A stretch of DNA of 27,636 bases from JAZFYD01 sp036443405 (GTDB lineage: Bacteria; Planctomycetota; PLA2). Below the pieces are notes generated by a model. The model saw nothing but the letters and a program-made list of their open reading frames with translations, had not been told where the DNA came from and made no database searches. The translations under genes were made by a program, and so were the position numbers. Position 1 is the stretch's first letter; every line of letters begins with the position of its first letter. The DNA is taken from positions 1-27,636 of the forward strand of contig JAZFYD010000083.1 in NCBI GenBank assembly GCA_036443405.1. The letters are read 5' to 3'. Below are positions 14,968 to 21,705 of this stretch, in pieces.

Positions 14968-15078
14968 CCAACGGCGTCAGCCGTTGGGCCAGCAACACGG
15001 CGGCGTCAGCCGTTGGGCCAGCAACACGGCGGCGTCAGCCGTTGGGCCAGCAACACGGCGGCGTCAGCCGTGGGCCAG
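14968..15078 (+). repeat. Hairpin repeat with 29-bp tandem array
   Basis: Starts with the palindrome CCAACGGCGTCAGCCGTTGG. From 14972 a 29-bp unit (beginning CGGCGTCAGCC and ending CAGCAACACGG) is repeated three times without error (14972, 15001, 15030), with a fourth partial copy at 15059-15078 that has lost one T. Only the first unit keeps the full 8-bp stem. The array fills the space between the small HEAT membrane gene and the polyprenyl synthase gene, both leftward. The perfect identity suggests recent slippage. Confidence 0.9.
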
Positions 15079-15082
15079 AAAC

Positions 15083-15520
15083 TCAGCCAGCGCGGTCCTT
15101 GAACCCGGCCTTGTTCTCGCCCCACCAGCGCTCCCAGGCCTCGACGTCCTCGCCCAGCGATTGTCCCGTCAGGTTCTCGAGCTGGCGGGCCGCCACCGCC
15201 CGGACCTTGTCCTTGTCGCTTCTCAGGGACTGCAGCAGGATCTCGACGGCCTCGACGCGGACCTCGCCCGTGGGCGCCTTGCCACTGGTGGCTGCGTGTC
15301 CCGCCTTGCCCATTAGCGCCCGCATCGCGCCCACAAGTTGCGTGATGTGCGTCCGCGTCCGCAGGTTCTCCAGGATGCTCAGGGAGCACGCCATCAGCGC
15401 GAACGGCATCGCCAGCCGGTAGGGGAAACTGTGCCACCCATCGGGCGGCGACACGAACATGAAGACGGCGAGCACCATCATCAAGACGCAGAGAATGAGG
15501 GCGGAGAGAGTCCGAGACAC
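15083..15520 (-). CDS. Small membrane protein with a HEAT-like C-terminus
   Basis: A 145-aa protein with two N-terminal hydrophobic segments (about residues 5-24 and 33-48) and a soluble C-terminal half containing one or two HEAT-type helices (VRVEAVEILLQSLRSDKDK, VRAVAARQLENLTGQ). It ends with LGEDVEAWERWWGENKAGF. Tails of this type, a Leu-Thr-Gly start and paired tryptophans, are common in HEAT proteins from Planctomycetota-like genomes; a related tail ends the lipoprotein at 23460. The GTG start at 15520 has AAGGG 6 nt upstream. Function unknown; an anchored interaction module is the simplest reading. Confidence 0.78.
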   Translation of the reverse strand: MSRTLSALILCVLMMVLAVFMFVSPPDGWHSFPYRLAMPFALMACSLSILENLRTRTHITQLVGAMRALMGKAGHAATSGKAPTGEVRVEAVEILLQSLRSDKDKVRAVAARQLENLTGQSLGEDVEAWERWWGENKAGFKDRAG

Positions 15521-15616
15521 GGGAAACCCTTGGCAGCACTTGACTTGTGGCTAGAATGCCGACCTATCCAATAGCTGGGGGCCTTCGCCACCAAAACGGC
15601 CGGTTCACCAAACGCT

Positions 15617-15724
15617 ACCAGATCACCGATGGCACATCCGACGCCGATCTCCTATCCGACCGGGATTTCCGATCCGGCCGGGATCTCATATCCGACCGGG
15701 ATGGCATATTAGATCCGCATGGCA
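15617..15724 (+). repeat. 18-bp-period repeat array running into the ferredoxin start codon
   Basis: Units begin at 15635, 15653, 15671 and 15689, exactly 18 bp apart. The core is TATCCGACCGGGAT, exact at 15653 and 15689, with one-letter variants at 15671 and a looser match at 15635. Degenerate flanking units at 15617 and 15707 end in the same GATGGCA/CATGGCA, and the last of these supplies the ATGGCA that begins the ferredoxin gene. Confidence 0.85.
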
Positions 15725-16174
15725 TACACGATCATTGACACCTGCATCGGCTGCACCGCGTGCGCCAAGAAGTGCCCCGTCGAGTGCATCGCCGGCACGC
15801 GCAAGGAGCTGCACCTGATCGACCCGACGCTGTGCGTCGATTGCGGGCTCTGCGGCTACGTTTGTCCGGTCAATGCGATCCTCGACGACCACAATGAGAT
15901 TGCCATCCGGCTCAAGCCGAAAGAGGTGCGGCGCGCGAAGGTCGACGCCGATCTGTGCACCGGCTGTGTCTTCTGCGTGGACGTCTGCCCCTACGACGCG
16001 CTGCAGATGGTCGATTACGACTCCTCGCCGGGTGTCAACATGGTCGCCATCGTCGATCAGGAAAAGTGCATGGGGTGCGATCACCTCTGCACCAGCGTCT
16101 GCATCAAGGACGCCATCGAGTTGCACTTCATCGACCCGAAGAAAAAGCCCGCGCGCCAGCCGGTCGGCGTCTGA
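15719..16174 (+). CDS. Polyferredoxin with four iron-sulfur cluster motifs
   Basis: A 151-aa cytoplasmic electron carrier. Cysteine sets are at 9/12/15/19, 39/42/45/49 and 80/83/86/90, all CxxCxxCxxxC followed by Pro, each expected to hold a [4Fe-4S] cluster. A fourth set at 117/120/124/128 has one extra residue between the second and third cysteine and lacks the trailing proline. The protein thus looks like two fused two-cluster ferredoxins, with a basic, proline-containing C-terminal tail. No partner oxidoreductase is adjacent, so donor and acceptor are unknown. The start falls inside the 18-bp repeat array, and no Shine-Dalgarno sequence is visible. TATTAG ends 6 nt before the ATG, a poor fit to the leaderless pattern used elsewhere here. 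Confidence 0.92.
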   Translation: MAYTIIDTCIGCTACAKKCPVECIAGTRKELHLIDPTLCVDCGLCGYVCPVNAILDDHNEIAIRLKPKEVRRAKVDADLCTGCVFCVDVCPYDALQMVDYDSSPGVNMVAIVDQEKCMGCDHLCTSVCIKDAIELHFIDPKKKPARQPVGV

Positions 16175-16220
16175 GGCTCAGGCACGACCGTGCGCGGCCC
16201 CTCATGCTGAAGGATTTGGC

Positions 16221-16391
16221 ATGCTGAAAGCTCTGGGACGCTTCCTCCAACTTCTCGGCCTCGTCATGCTTCCCGTGGGGCTTTTGTACGGGGAACGCGG
16301 CGGCGCCAACGCGATGACACTCGAATTCGGCCTGCTGGGCCTTGGAGCCGCGATGTTCTACGCCGGCTGGGTCCTGACCAACCGCAAGTAA
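16221..16391 (+). CDS. 56-aa membrane miniprotein
   Basis: A short gene, MLKALGRFLQ to VLTNRK, with two hydrophobic spans (about 7-23 and 36-53) separated by a polar GERGGAN loop. AAGGA at 16210-16214, 6 nt before the ATG, supports translation. It follows the ferredoxin by 46 bp on the same strand and may share its transcript. I do not recognise the family. Size and topology would fit a small membrane-complex subunit, but that is a guess. Confidence 0.68.
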   Translation: MLKALGRFLQLLGLVMLPVGLLYGERGGANAMTLEFGLLGLGAAMFYAGWVLTNRK

Positions 16392-16430
16392 CCCGCGCCC
16401 GCACAGCACCAACGGTGGCCCCGCGATTCG

Positions 16431-16436
16431 TATAGT
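16431..16436 (+). promoter_or_regulatory. -10-like hexamer for the leaderless 1712-aa regulator gene
   Basis: TATAGT followed by 6 nt and the GTG start at 16443. No Shine-Dalgarno sequence and no evident -35. Confidence 0.55.
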
Positions 16437-16442
16437 GGCTCC

Positions 16443-19400
16443 GTGAATCGCGGATTTGCCCTTGGGTTGCTGCTCCTGATCGTCACCGGACCGGTACCGG
16501 CGGAGGAGCATGCGAGGCCCGTGCTCGATTGCCCGCGCGTACCATCGGCGCCGGTTGTCGACGGCACATTGGACGAATCCGCCTGGGGCGGCGCTCGCCC
16601 CGGCGAACTGAACAAACGCGAACAACTCGACCCAAACTACCGCGAAGCGTGGTCGGGCCCGGCGGATCTTTCCGCGAGCGTGCGTGCGGTGCGGCACGGC
16701 GCGCACCTCTACCTGGGTTTCGAGGTCCGCGACGACCACTTGCTGCACGAACCCGGACGCGCTTGGTGGACCGGGGACTCGATCGAGATCTTCTTCGATA
16801 CCGACTTGGAGCAGCCGCCGCCGGCGACTCCGGGGTACTCAAAAGACAACCTGCAACTGTTCCTGATGCCATTTCACGAGAACCTTTCGTGGGGTGTCAT
16901 GGAGAGCGCGCCCGACCGCCCGTTCCCCGACGGCGGCCTCCGCGGGATTCAATTCGCGGCCAAGCGCACGGAAAACGGATACGCGCTCGAGGTCGGGATC
17001 CCGTTGGAGAGTCTCGCGCCTCTTCGGCCGAATTCCGACGGCCAGATCGGTTTCGACGTCGCGCTGAATGACGTCGACGAAAAGGGAGCTGACAAACCGG
17101 AGAGTTACATGACCCTCTCCGGGCGGTTCCAACTCTTCAACCGGCCCGACCGCTTCGGCAAACTCGCGATCGGCGCGGTGGAGCCGGTGCGCGCCGACAC
17201 ACCGGCAAGCCCCTTCGACACGGTCACGCTGCTCGCCGGGTTGGCGGCGGTCGCCGTGATCTGGTTCCTGTTGCGTCGCTGGGTGCGTGCGGGACCGGCG
17301 CCGTCGCGTGTGCAGCCCGCGGTCCTGGGCGGCGCGTTTTTGGTCGGCGCGGGGGTCTTGCTGCTCGCGCCAGGCACCCTCGCATGGCTTGCGGATCGCC
17401 AGGCGCGCTCGACTCACAAGCAGGAGATCGAACGTCTCGAAGCCGCCGCGGCGGGTTTCCTGGATCTCGAACGCAGCGAAGGCGACCCGGCCGAACGCGC
17501 GGCGCGTTTGTTCGCACTCTTGCGGCAAGGGCGCACACGCCACCACCCGCCCTATCGGTACTACTGCCTGCCGACGGGACCGGCGCCGTCGAGTTCGGCT
17601 GAACCGCCGGATCACGCGATCGCGCTCGCGCCCGGCCAATCGCGCACGTTTCCCCTGCCGCCGATCCCCAACGGTTCCGCGCTCTCGCTCTTCCTAACCG
17701 CGACCGGACCACCGGAGCGCGAGGCGACAGAGTCGGGAGTCTTCCTCGCTCTGGATTACCTGAAAGATCAAGGCGGGACCTTCTCGCAAAGCCGGTCCTT
17801 TCGCGTTCCCTCGACTCACGATGTTCCGGTCAGGCTCGAGATGGGCTCGCCTCCGTTGACGCTGGATTCGCTCACGGTGCAAAACCGGTTGTCTTCTCGG
17901 ACTTTGGTTCTCTCCCGACTCGAGATGGACGGCCGCACGCTGCCACTCGCCACGACAAACAGCGAAGGCATCCCGTTCGACATCTGGAAACGCGCGCCAG
18001 CCGAGAACATCCGGAGCATCCCGCCTGGAGAAGAGTGGGAACTGCCGTTTGGGCCCGGGATACAGGAAGGGGTCTCACCGAACCAACTGTGGCTCGCCGT
18101 GAGCGCGACACAGGCGTACCCGCAAGCGCCGTTTGGCGAAGACGCGGCCGAGGTGAGCGTCGTTTTTCAGGACACAGTCGAAAGGCGGCGTGTGCTGCGC
18201 AACGGCCCGGATCTGCGCCACCCGGTGTTGGGCTCCGGCGTCGCGGGCGAATCGAGCACCGCTTTGCGATGGGACACCCCGAACGTGCCCATCCAATACG
18301 ACGTCTGCTCCGTATTCGTCGGCGGGAATGACGGAACACCGGCCCGCGCGGCGCGCATCAAGAATCTCGGTGCCGCCGGCACGTTGCAGATCGCCGCGGC
18401 CACGCTCGGGCAAAGAGTGAACCGAGTACCGGATCCAGCATCGGGTCTCCTGCTGTTGCCCAATCAACGGCTCGAACTGCGCGGCGGCGGGACGAAGCTC
18501 GGCGTACGGTTACGTGCGCCTGGGCGCCTCGTGCGGGAGGCCGGTTTACGCACGGGACTCGCCGTCTCCCTGGATCTTCCGGACACGGTGACCGGCTCGT
18601 TTGAGCTGTTCTTGCCCAGGCCGCCCTGGCACGGATCGGTCGCATGGTTCAAACCGTTTCTGCTGGGAGCGGCGTACTTCCTCCTGGCGTTCGGTCTCGT
18701 GATCGCCGCGGCCCCGCACCTTCAGCGCGCGCGGCGCCTGCGCGTCAAGATGCTCCTGACACTGGGCACGGCGTCCGCGGTGCCGCTTCTGTTCTTGTTC
18801 TTCGCGCTGCACTCCGTTTTGTCCGAGCGCGCGGAAGCCAGTTTGGAACGTGTAACCAAGACGGGACTGTCCGCGGCGCGCCAGCGCCTCTATGGGGTTC
18901 GCGACCGCGCGCACGCACTCGCGGTCCGCGCGCGCGACACACTCGAGATCGCCGCCCGCGATCCCCGCGCGCAACTCTCCTCGCTGCTCCACGCCGTATC
19001 GCAGGACCTGACCGCGAGCGGCGCGTTCCTGCGTGTGCCCGAACTGGATTCGCAGGAGAGTCCGCTCAAGAACCTTGCGGCGCTGGAAGCGATGCCACGT
19101 TCCGGTTTGTACTACTCGCCGTGGGACGGGCTCCTGGCCGTCGGCGTGGCGCGCGGCCGCGGCGGCAGGCGCTACATCGTCGGCATCCCTTCCGCGGGAC
19201 TGCTCAGTGACAGCACCGACGCGCTCGTGCTGCTCGGACCCGACGGCACCCCCGTCGCGACGGCCGGCGAGACCGATGCACTGCTGGATTCCCGGGCCGG
19301 GTATCAGGACCTGAAGCGCATCGCCGGACACCTCGCGGAGAGCGAGGGCACCTTCTATGCTCCCGTTCAGGCGGTGGGGAAAAAGCGCTTCACCGCCGCG

Positions 19401-21581
19401 TTCGTCAATCTTCGCGACAGTGGCCGATTCGTCGGCAGCCTCGGCCTCTATCGCTCCCGCGCGGATACCGAGGCCGCCCTCGCCGCGACGCGTAACACGC
19501 TGAGTCTCGTCGGCCTCGGCGTGCTCCTGCTGGTCGTGCTCGCCGGCGGCGCGCTCATCGACCGCGTCACTTCCTCGCTGCAACGGCTGACCGGTGCAGC
19601 GCAGTCCCTCGCGGAGGGTGATCTGTCCCAGCGCGTTCCCGTGGATGCCGGCGACGAGGTGGCACGGCTCGCGACGTCTTTCAACACGATGGCCGATGCG
19701 CTCGATCAACGCGTCCGGCAGCTCACCGATCTGCAGACCGGTCTGCGCGCGCTCACGGCCGTACTCGACCTCTCCGATGTCGTGTCGACGGCCGCGGACA
19801 CCTTGTTGCGACAGACCGGCGCGGCTCGGGTCGCCGTGTACTCGTTCGACGCGCACACGAACCGGTTGCACCCGCTGCACGGATCCGAGGACGACGTCCC
19901 TGCGCGCGTGCCCGACACCGGCCCGATTCATGACGCGATTGCAGCGGTGTCGCCTCGCGTCCACGAGCGAACGCTCCATGTGCCCCTGGCGGCCGCAGGA
20001 CGGGTCATCGGACTGGCGGTTTGTTCGGAGACCCGCGCAATCGAAACGTCGGATCTCGCGGTGCTCGACGCGACCGGCCGCCAGATCGGAATCGCGATGG
20101 AAAACGCGCGGCTCTATCGCGCCGCCGTGACCGATGCCGAAACCGGGCTCTATACGGATTCGTTCCTGTCGCGGCGCCTCAAGGAGGAGACCGACCGCGC
20201 ATCGGCGGGACACCGGACACTCGCGTTGATCGGCCTGCACATGGACGGCGTGGACGAGCTCGAGCCCAATGACGCGGCCGCGCTCGCGGCGGAGGCCGGT
20301 GAGCGCATGCGAGCCGCGCTGCCCGGGCGAACGCTGGTCGCGCTCTTTGCGCCCGGGCACCTCGTCGCGCTCTTAGTGGAGACCAGCGGCGCCGACGCCA
20401 CGCGCTTTTTGGATCAACTCGCGGCGCAGTTGTCGGACGAACCGCTGCACGCGGAACATGTCACGACGCGACCCGAACTCTCGCTGCAGCGGCTGGTCTA
20501 TCCCGACGATGGAGAGAGCGCCGGGATCCTGCTCGATCGGCTGGCGAGATTGGAGGGCGGCACGTCCCCCGCGCGCGGAGCGCTACCGCCCGGTTTGCGA
20601 TTGCCCTCGCATCTCGGCGCACTCGTACGCGCGGGGCCGGCCATGCGCGAGACCCTCGAGGTCGCAGCGCGTGTCGCCCCCACGAACGCAACGGTGCTAC
20701 TGCGCGGCGAAAAGGGCGCGGGCAAGAAAGCGTTGGCGGACCTGGTCCAAGCCAACAGCGGCCGGCGCGACCGACCGTATTGCCGGCTGGCTTGCACCAA
20801 CGCGGTCGATGCGCAGGTCGAGGCGGCGCTGTTCGGTACGTCCCGCCACAGCGGACGGCGCGGGCAGCCGGGGCTCCTGGAATCGGCGCACACGGGCACG
20901 ATCCTGCTCGACGAGATCGGCGCGCTCCCGTTGTCGACCCAGGACGGTTTGCTCGGTTTTCTGCGCGACCGCAAGTTTGCGCGTGTCGGCGGTACGCGGG
21001 CCATCGAAGTTGACGTGCGGGTTCTCGCCACGACCACACGGGATCTCGAGGACTCGGTGCGCCAGGGGTTGTTCCGGCAGGAACTCCTGCATCGGCTGCA
21101 CGTCGTTCAGATTCGGGTGCCGCCGCTGCGCGAACGCAGGGAGGAGATTCCCTCGCTCATCGAGCGGTTCCGACTCGACGTCAACGTGACGCACCGCATC
21201 CGCGTCGATCGCTTTTCTCCCGACGCGCTCGATCTTCTGTACGCGCATCTGTGGCCCGGCAATGTGTTGGAACTTCAGCGCACGGTCGAACGTTCGATGC
21301 TGCTGTCGGACGGCCCGACTGTGGAATCCGCGCATCTCGACCTCGACCCGCGCACGACTCCGCCGCTCGATCTGCATCGGCGTTCGCCCGAGCTTTCCCC
21401 GCGGCAGGAACGCATCCTGACCCGGGCGATCACGGCGGGCTCGATCACGAACAGCGACATCGTGGAACTGGAGAAGATCTCCGCGCGCACGGCGTTGCGC
21501 GAGTTGCAAACGCTCGTCGACAAGGGCGCCCTCGCAAGAATCGGCCACCGCCGCGGCGCCATCTACCGCCCGACGCCCTGA
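16443..21581 (+). CDS. 1712-aa membrane regulator: CBM9-like sensor, HAMP, GAF, degenerate GGDEF, AAA+, winged helix
   Basis: Domain order (residues): signal peptide 1-20; CBM9-like carbohydrate-binding fold about 25-248 (VVDGTLDESAW, LYLGFEVRDDHLLHE, GDSIEIFFDT, GYALEVGIPLESL); spans at 262-278 and 293-316; a large extracytoplasmic region 320-735; spans at 738-757 and 770-790; a second periplasmic sensor 795-1018; a span at 1019-1039; HAMP about 1041-1093; GAF about 1100-1225; a GGDEF-like domain 1228-1370 with the signature lost (APGHLVAL where GGDEF should be); AAA+ about 1385-1630; winged-helix-like end 1650-1712. Loop charges fit this topology, with HAMP onward cytoplasmic. The AAA+ part keeps Walker A GEKGAGKK (1422-1429), Walker B ILLDEI and FRQELLHRLHVVQIRVPPLRER, as in sigma-54 activators, but lacks the GAFTGA loop, reads WPGNVLEL where WPGNVREL is usual, and has no Fis-type helix-turn-helix. 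Likely a one-protein transmembrane transcription regulator; ligand and targets unknown. Confidence 0.88.
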   Translation: MNRGFALGLLLLIVTGPVPAEEHARPVLDCPRVPSAPVVDGTLDESAWGGARPGELNKREQLDPNYREAWSGPADLSASVRAVRHGAHLYLGFEVRDDHLLHEPGRAWWTGDSIEIFFDTDLEQPPPATPGYSKDNLQLFLMPFHENLSWGVMESAPDRPFPDGGLRGIQFAAKRTENGYALEVGIPLESLAPLRPNSDGQIGFDVALNDVDEKGADKPESYMTLSGRFQLFNRPDRFGKLAIGAVEPVRADTPASPFDTVTLLAGLAAVAVIWFLLRRWVRAGPAPSRVQPAVLGGAFLVGAGVLLLAPGTLAWLADRQARSTHKQEIERLEAAAAGFLDLERSEGDPAERAARLFALLRQGRTRHHPPYRYYCLPTGPAPSSSAEPPDHAIALAPGQSRTFPLPPIPNGSALSLFLTATGPPEREATESGVFLALDYLKDQGGTFSQSRSFRVPSTHDVPVRLEMGSPPLTLDSLTVQNRLSSRTLVLSRLEMDGRTLPLATTNSEGIPFDIWKRAPAENIRSIPPGEEWELPFGPGIQEGVSPNQLWLAVSATQAYPQAPFGEDAAEVSVVFQDTVERRRVLRNGPDLRHPVLGSGVAGESSTALRWDTPNVPIQYDVCSVFVGGNDGTPARAARIKNLGAAGTLQIAAATLGQRVNRVPDPASGLLLLPNQRLELRGGGTKLGVRLRAPGRLVREAGLRTGLAVSLDLPDTVTGSFELFLPRPPWHGSVAWFKPFLLGAAYFLLAFGLVIAAAPHLQRARRLRVKMLLTLGTASAVPLLFLFFALHSVLSERAEASLERVTKTGLSAARQRLYGVRDRAHALAVRARDTLEIAARDPRAQLSSLLHAVSQDLTASGAFLRVPELDSQESPLKNLAALEAMPRSGLYYSPWDGLLAVGVARGRGGRRYIVGIPSAGLLSDSTDALVLLGPDGTPVATAGETDALLDSRAGYQDLKRIAGHLAESEGTFYAPVQAVGKKRFTAAFVNLRDSGRFVGSLGLYRSRADTEAALAATRNTLSLVGLGVLLLVVLAGGALIDRVTSSLQRLTGAAQSLAEGDLSQRVPVDAGDEVARLATSFNTMADALDQRVRQLTDLQTGLRALTAVLDLSDVVSTAADTLLRQTGAARVAVYSFDAHTNRLHPLHGSEDDVPARVPDTGPIHDAIAAVSPRVHERTLHVPLAAAGRVIGLAVCSETRAIETSDLAVLDATGRQIGIAMENARLYRAAVTDAETGLYTDSFLSRRLKEETDRASAGHRTLALIGLHMDGVDELEPNDAAALAAEAGERMRAALPGRTLVALFAPGHLVALLVETSGADATRFLDQLAAQLSDEPLHAEHVTTRPELSLQRLVYPDDGESAGILLDRLARLEGGTSPARGALPPGLRLPSHLGALVRAGPAMRETLEVAARVAPTNATVLLRGEKGAGKKALADLVQANSGRRDRPYCRLACTNAVDAQVEAALFGTSRHSGRRGQPGLLESAHTGTILLDEIGALPLSTQDGLLGFLRDRKFARVGGTRAIEVDVRVLATTTRDLEDSVRQGLFRQELLHRLHVVQIRVPPLRERREEIPSLIERFRLDVNVTHRIRVDRFSPDALDLLYAHLWPGNVLELQRTVERSMLLSDGPTVESAHLDLDPRTTPPLDLHRRSPELSPRQERILTRAITAGSITNSDIVELEKISARTALRELQTLVDKGALARIGHRRGAIYRPTP

Positions 21582-21591
21582 GTGCTGGGCG

Positions 21592-21700
21592 GAAGACAAC
21601 CACAGAGGCACAGAGGCGTGTGGAACCGTTTCGAGCGGAGGCTTCCAGTGATGGGAAGCACGAACCTGAGATGCGACCACCTCTGTGGTTGTTCTGCCTT
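21592..21700. repeat. Inverted-repeat element with 'ccacagagg' ends (element B)
   Basis: Left end ACAACCACAGAGG (from 21596) and its reverse complement CCTCTGTGGTTGT near 21680-21692 bound about 100 bp. It sits exactly between the 3' ends of two convergent genes (the regulator and the TPR lipoprotein), the same position as element A. No open frame inside. It may act as a bidirectional transcript end or be a miniature mobile element. Confidence 0.7.
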
Positions 21701-21705
21701 CTTCT

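Noticed and set aside
14972..15078. CRISPR array candidate (29-bp repeats)
   Set aside because: The 29-bp units are directly adjacent with no spacers, and there are no cas genes. It is a simple tandem repeat.
15547..15738. 63-codon frame with hexapeptide repeats (SDRDFR, SGRDLI, SDRDGI) before the ferredoxin
   Set aside because: The repetition follows directly from the 18-bp DNA array, the frame overlaps the ferredoxin start, and no Shine-Dalgarno sequence is present. Kept as a repeat array, not a gene.
18546..20360. Leftward open frame of 604 codons opposite the large regulator
   Set aside because: Antisense to clear HAMP/GAF coding sequence, with no start signal and no recognisable domain.
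16443..21581. Calling the 1712-aa protein a sigma-54-dependent activator
   Set aside because: The AAA+ domain lacks the GAFTGA loop and the Fis-type helix-turn-helix needed for that role.
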